A stretch of 16,283 nt of DNA from Candidatus Competibacteraceae bacterium (GTDB lineage Bacteria; Pseudomonadota; Gammaproteobacteria; Competibacterales; Competibacteraceae). This document shows positions 14,772 to 16,283 of the stretch, piece after piece. The notes under the pieces were generated by a model. The model searched no databases. It worked only from the letters and a program-made list of their open reading frames with translations, and was not told the DNA's origin. How positions within the stretch are numbered: position 1 is the stretch's first letter; every line of letters starts with the position of its first letter. The translations under genes and the position numbers were made by a program. The stretch lies in NCBI GenBank assembly GCA_012032855.1, contig JAAUQA010000017.1, positions 1 to 16,283 of the forward strand, written 5' to 3'.

Positions 14772-15047
14772 ATGGGTGCTCCATCGCCTTCCACTGAACA
14801 GCCGGAAAAAAAATATTGGCTGGACGATCCGCGCAACGTCAACCGCTTGATCGGCTTACTGGTCGCAGTCTGCATCGGGCTAGCGATTGTGGATGCGTTC
14901 TACCATAAGCACGTCCATCTGGCGTTCGAGGAGTCCATACCGATTTTTTACGGCTTGTACGGTTTTGTCGCTTACTGTGTGATCGTACTGTCAGCCAAGG
15001 CGTTGCGTAAAGTGCTGAAGCGGGACGAGGATTATTATGATCGCTGA
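14772..15047 (+). CDS. Small two-helix membrane protein of the mrp operon
   Basis: A 91-residue protein with no named family that I can give. Residues 1-25 are polar (EKKYWLDDPRNVNRL), followed by a helix at about 26-44 and a second at about 58-80. The end is highly charged (KRDEDYYDR). It starts ten bases after the previous stop with GAGAGG five bases ahead of ATG. It overlaps the next gene by 11 bases. Position between two antiporter-like subunits and tight coupling suggest it is a structural or assembly subunit of this Mrp variant. I recall similar short ORFs in comparable operons of other gammaproteobacteria but cannot verify that. Confidence 0.75.
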   Translation: MGAPSPSTEQPEKKYWLDDPRNVNRLIGLLVAVCIGLAIVDAFYHKHVHLAFEESIPIFYGLYGFVAYCVIVLSAKALRKVLKRDEDYYDR

Positions 15048-16283
15048 AGGACTTAATCCCGCCCTAATCCTGATCATCGGCGGTTTGTTAGCCCCGCTGC
15101 TGAGCGGGCGGGTGCGCGCGGTTTACATGTTGGCTTTGCCGCTGTTGGGCATCGTGCAGCTATGTGGCATGGACTACGGTATCAGCGGCCTCGTCCCGCT
15201 GTTCGACCTCACTCTGGTCACGTTGCGGCTTGATAGCCTCAGTTTCATATTCGCGCTGATTTTTCTAATTGCCTCTTGGTTAGGTGTCGTCTATGCACTG
15301 CACCAGCAAGATACCCTGCAGGATGTCGCTGCGTTGGTCTACGCTGGCGCTGCCGTCGGCGCAACCCTGGCCGGTGACTTGGTTACGTTATTCATTTACT
15401 GGGAACTGACGGCAGTCGGTTCGGTGTTTCTGATCTGGGCGCGCCGTACTGAGCGGGCCATTCGGGCTGGATTGCGTTATCTGGTGATCCAGATCGGTTC
15501 CGGGGTGCTGCTATTGGCCGGAGCGATTCTGCATCTACGCACTACCGGGTCCATCACTTTCGAGCATTTGGGCTTAGATACTCCTGGCGGGGTATTGATT
15601 TTTCTCGCTTTCGGCATCAAGTGCGCGTTTCCGCTGCTGCACAATTGGTTGCAGGACGCGTATCCGGAAGCCACCGTGACCGGAACTGTGATGTTGTCGG
15701 CGTTCACTACCAAGCTAGCGGTCTACTCGCTGGCAAGGGGGTATGCCGGCACCGAAATGTTGATTTACATCGGTGCCGTGATGACGGCATTTCCGATCTT
15801 CTTCGCGGTCATCGAGAATGACCTGCGCAAGGTGCTTTCCTACAGCCTCAACAACCAGTTGGGCTTTATGGTGGTCGGCATCGGCATCGGGACGGAACTG
15901 GCGCTCAACGGCACCGCGGCCCATGCGTTTTGCCACATTCTCTATAAGGCGTTGCTGTTTATGAGCATGGGGGCAGTGCTGTTTCGGGTTGGCACCATCA
16001 AGGCTTCGGAATTGGGTGGGCTGTATAAGTCGATGCCACTCACCGCAGGGTTTTGCATTGTTGGTTCATTGTCGATCTCGGCATTTCCGCTGTTCAGTGG
16101 CTTTGTCTCTAAGGCACTGATCATGACTGCTGCCCTGGAAGAGCACTATACGCTGGTCTGGCTGGTGTTGTTATTAGCTTCGGCGGGTGTGCTGGATCAT
16201 TCCGGCATCAAGGTGCCGTATTTCAGTTTTTTCCATCACGACAGTGGCAAGCGTTGTGGAGGAAAGCGCCCACCAATATGCTG
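15037..16283 (+). CDS. Third antiporter-like subunit (NuoL/M/MrpD family), cut by window end
   Basis: From ATG 15037 the frame is open to the window edge (415 codons), with the 3' end missing. Family marks are E123 in LFIYWELTAVGS, K195 in AFGIKCAFPLLHNWL followed by AYPEATVTG, K226 in FTTKLAVYS, and K304 in ILYKALLFM. FSGFVSKALIM precedes a cytoplasmic loop. The ATG lies 11 bases inside the small upstream gene. Close to the edge, after HDSGKR, the frame loses family character (CGGKRPP); adding one A at 16263-16265 gives APTNML, the AP-x-NM(L) pattern expected there. This is the third antiporter-like protein in one operon; classical Mrp has two (A and D). Confidence 0.88.
   Translation, partial: MIAEGLNPALILIIGGLLAPLLSGRVRAVYMLALPLLGIVQLCGMDYGISGLVPLFDLTLVTLRLDSLSFIFALIFLIASWLGVVYALHQQDTLQDVAALVYAGAAVGATLAGDLVTLFIYWELTAVGSVFLIWARRTERAIRAGLRYLVIQIGSGVLLLAGAILHLRTTGSITFEHLGLDTPGGVLIFLAFGIKCAFPLLHNWLQDAYPEATVTGTVMLSAFTTKLAVYSLARGYAGTEMLIYIGAVMTAFPIFFAVIENDLRKVLSYSLNNQLGFMVVGIGIGTELALNGTAAHAFCHILYKALLFMSMGAVLFRVGTIKASELGGLYKSMPLTAGFCIVGSLSISAFPLFSGFVSKALIMTAALEEHYTLVWLVLLLASAGVLDHSGIKVPYFSFFHHDSGKRCGGKRPPIC

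Overview
The window looks like about 16 kb of chromosome from a gammaproteobacterium. Base composition is moderate, genes are tightly packed, and the gene mix would suit a Methylococcales-type methanotroph or a relative; that taxonomic guess rests on impression only. It holds three blocks: a short minus-strand group at the left end, a plus-strand cluster of poorly characterised envelope genes in the middle, and a plus-strand Mrp-type cation/proton antiporter operon that runs off the right edge. No tRNA, rRNA, CRISPR array, insertion sequence or phage gene was seen.

Left block (30-2034, minus strand): hemN, encoding the oxygen-independent coproporphyrinogen III oxidase of heme synthesis, preceded by a 129-residue unknown protein and possibly a 59-residue ORF that overlaps it by ATGA. 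This block is head-to-head with the next one.

Middle block (about 2051-9254, plus strand): a SrfC-like P-loop GTPase (PF10139-type 'putative virulence factor'); a protein with a cytoplasmic domain, one membrane helix, a Pro-rich stretch and a coiled coil, read as two overlapping ORFs; a TAXI-type periplasmic solute-binding protein with no TRAP permease beside it; a SrfA-like protein with one membrane helix and a C-terminal YfaP/DUF2135-like beta domain; and a small membrane coiled-coil protein. Spacing is mostly tight, so this is probably one operon. No SrfB (Hsp70-like) gene is in the window. The predicted layout is a cytoplasmic GTPase, three single-span proteins carrying periplasmic coiled coils or disordered arms, and a periplasmic ligand-binding protein. 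This suggests an envelope-spanning ligand-responsive machine, and it is the best candidate here for an undescribed system.

Right block (9347-16283, plus strand): mrpE, mrpF, mrpG, an mrpA C-terminal equivalent (MbhD/DUF4040 plus MbhE-like), mrpB, mrpC, mrpD, a second antiporter-like subunit, a small two-helix protein, and a third antiporter-like subunit cut by the window edge. Most junctions overlap by a few bases. The three NuoL/M/N-like subunits and the split MrpA differ from the classical seven-gene mrpABCDEFG operon. A candidate promoter lies just upstream of mrpE.

Data quality: at least nine places need a single-base indel to restore a conserved reading frame. Most are one base missing from a short A or T run; two are an extra G. 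One of them is in mrpD, a core subunit, so most are probably sequence errors. The TAXI gene holds five of them and could instead be a real, very recent pseudogene.
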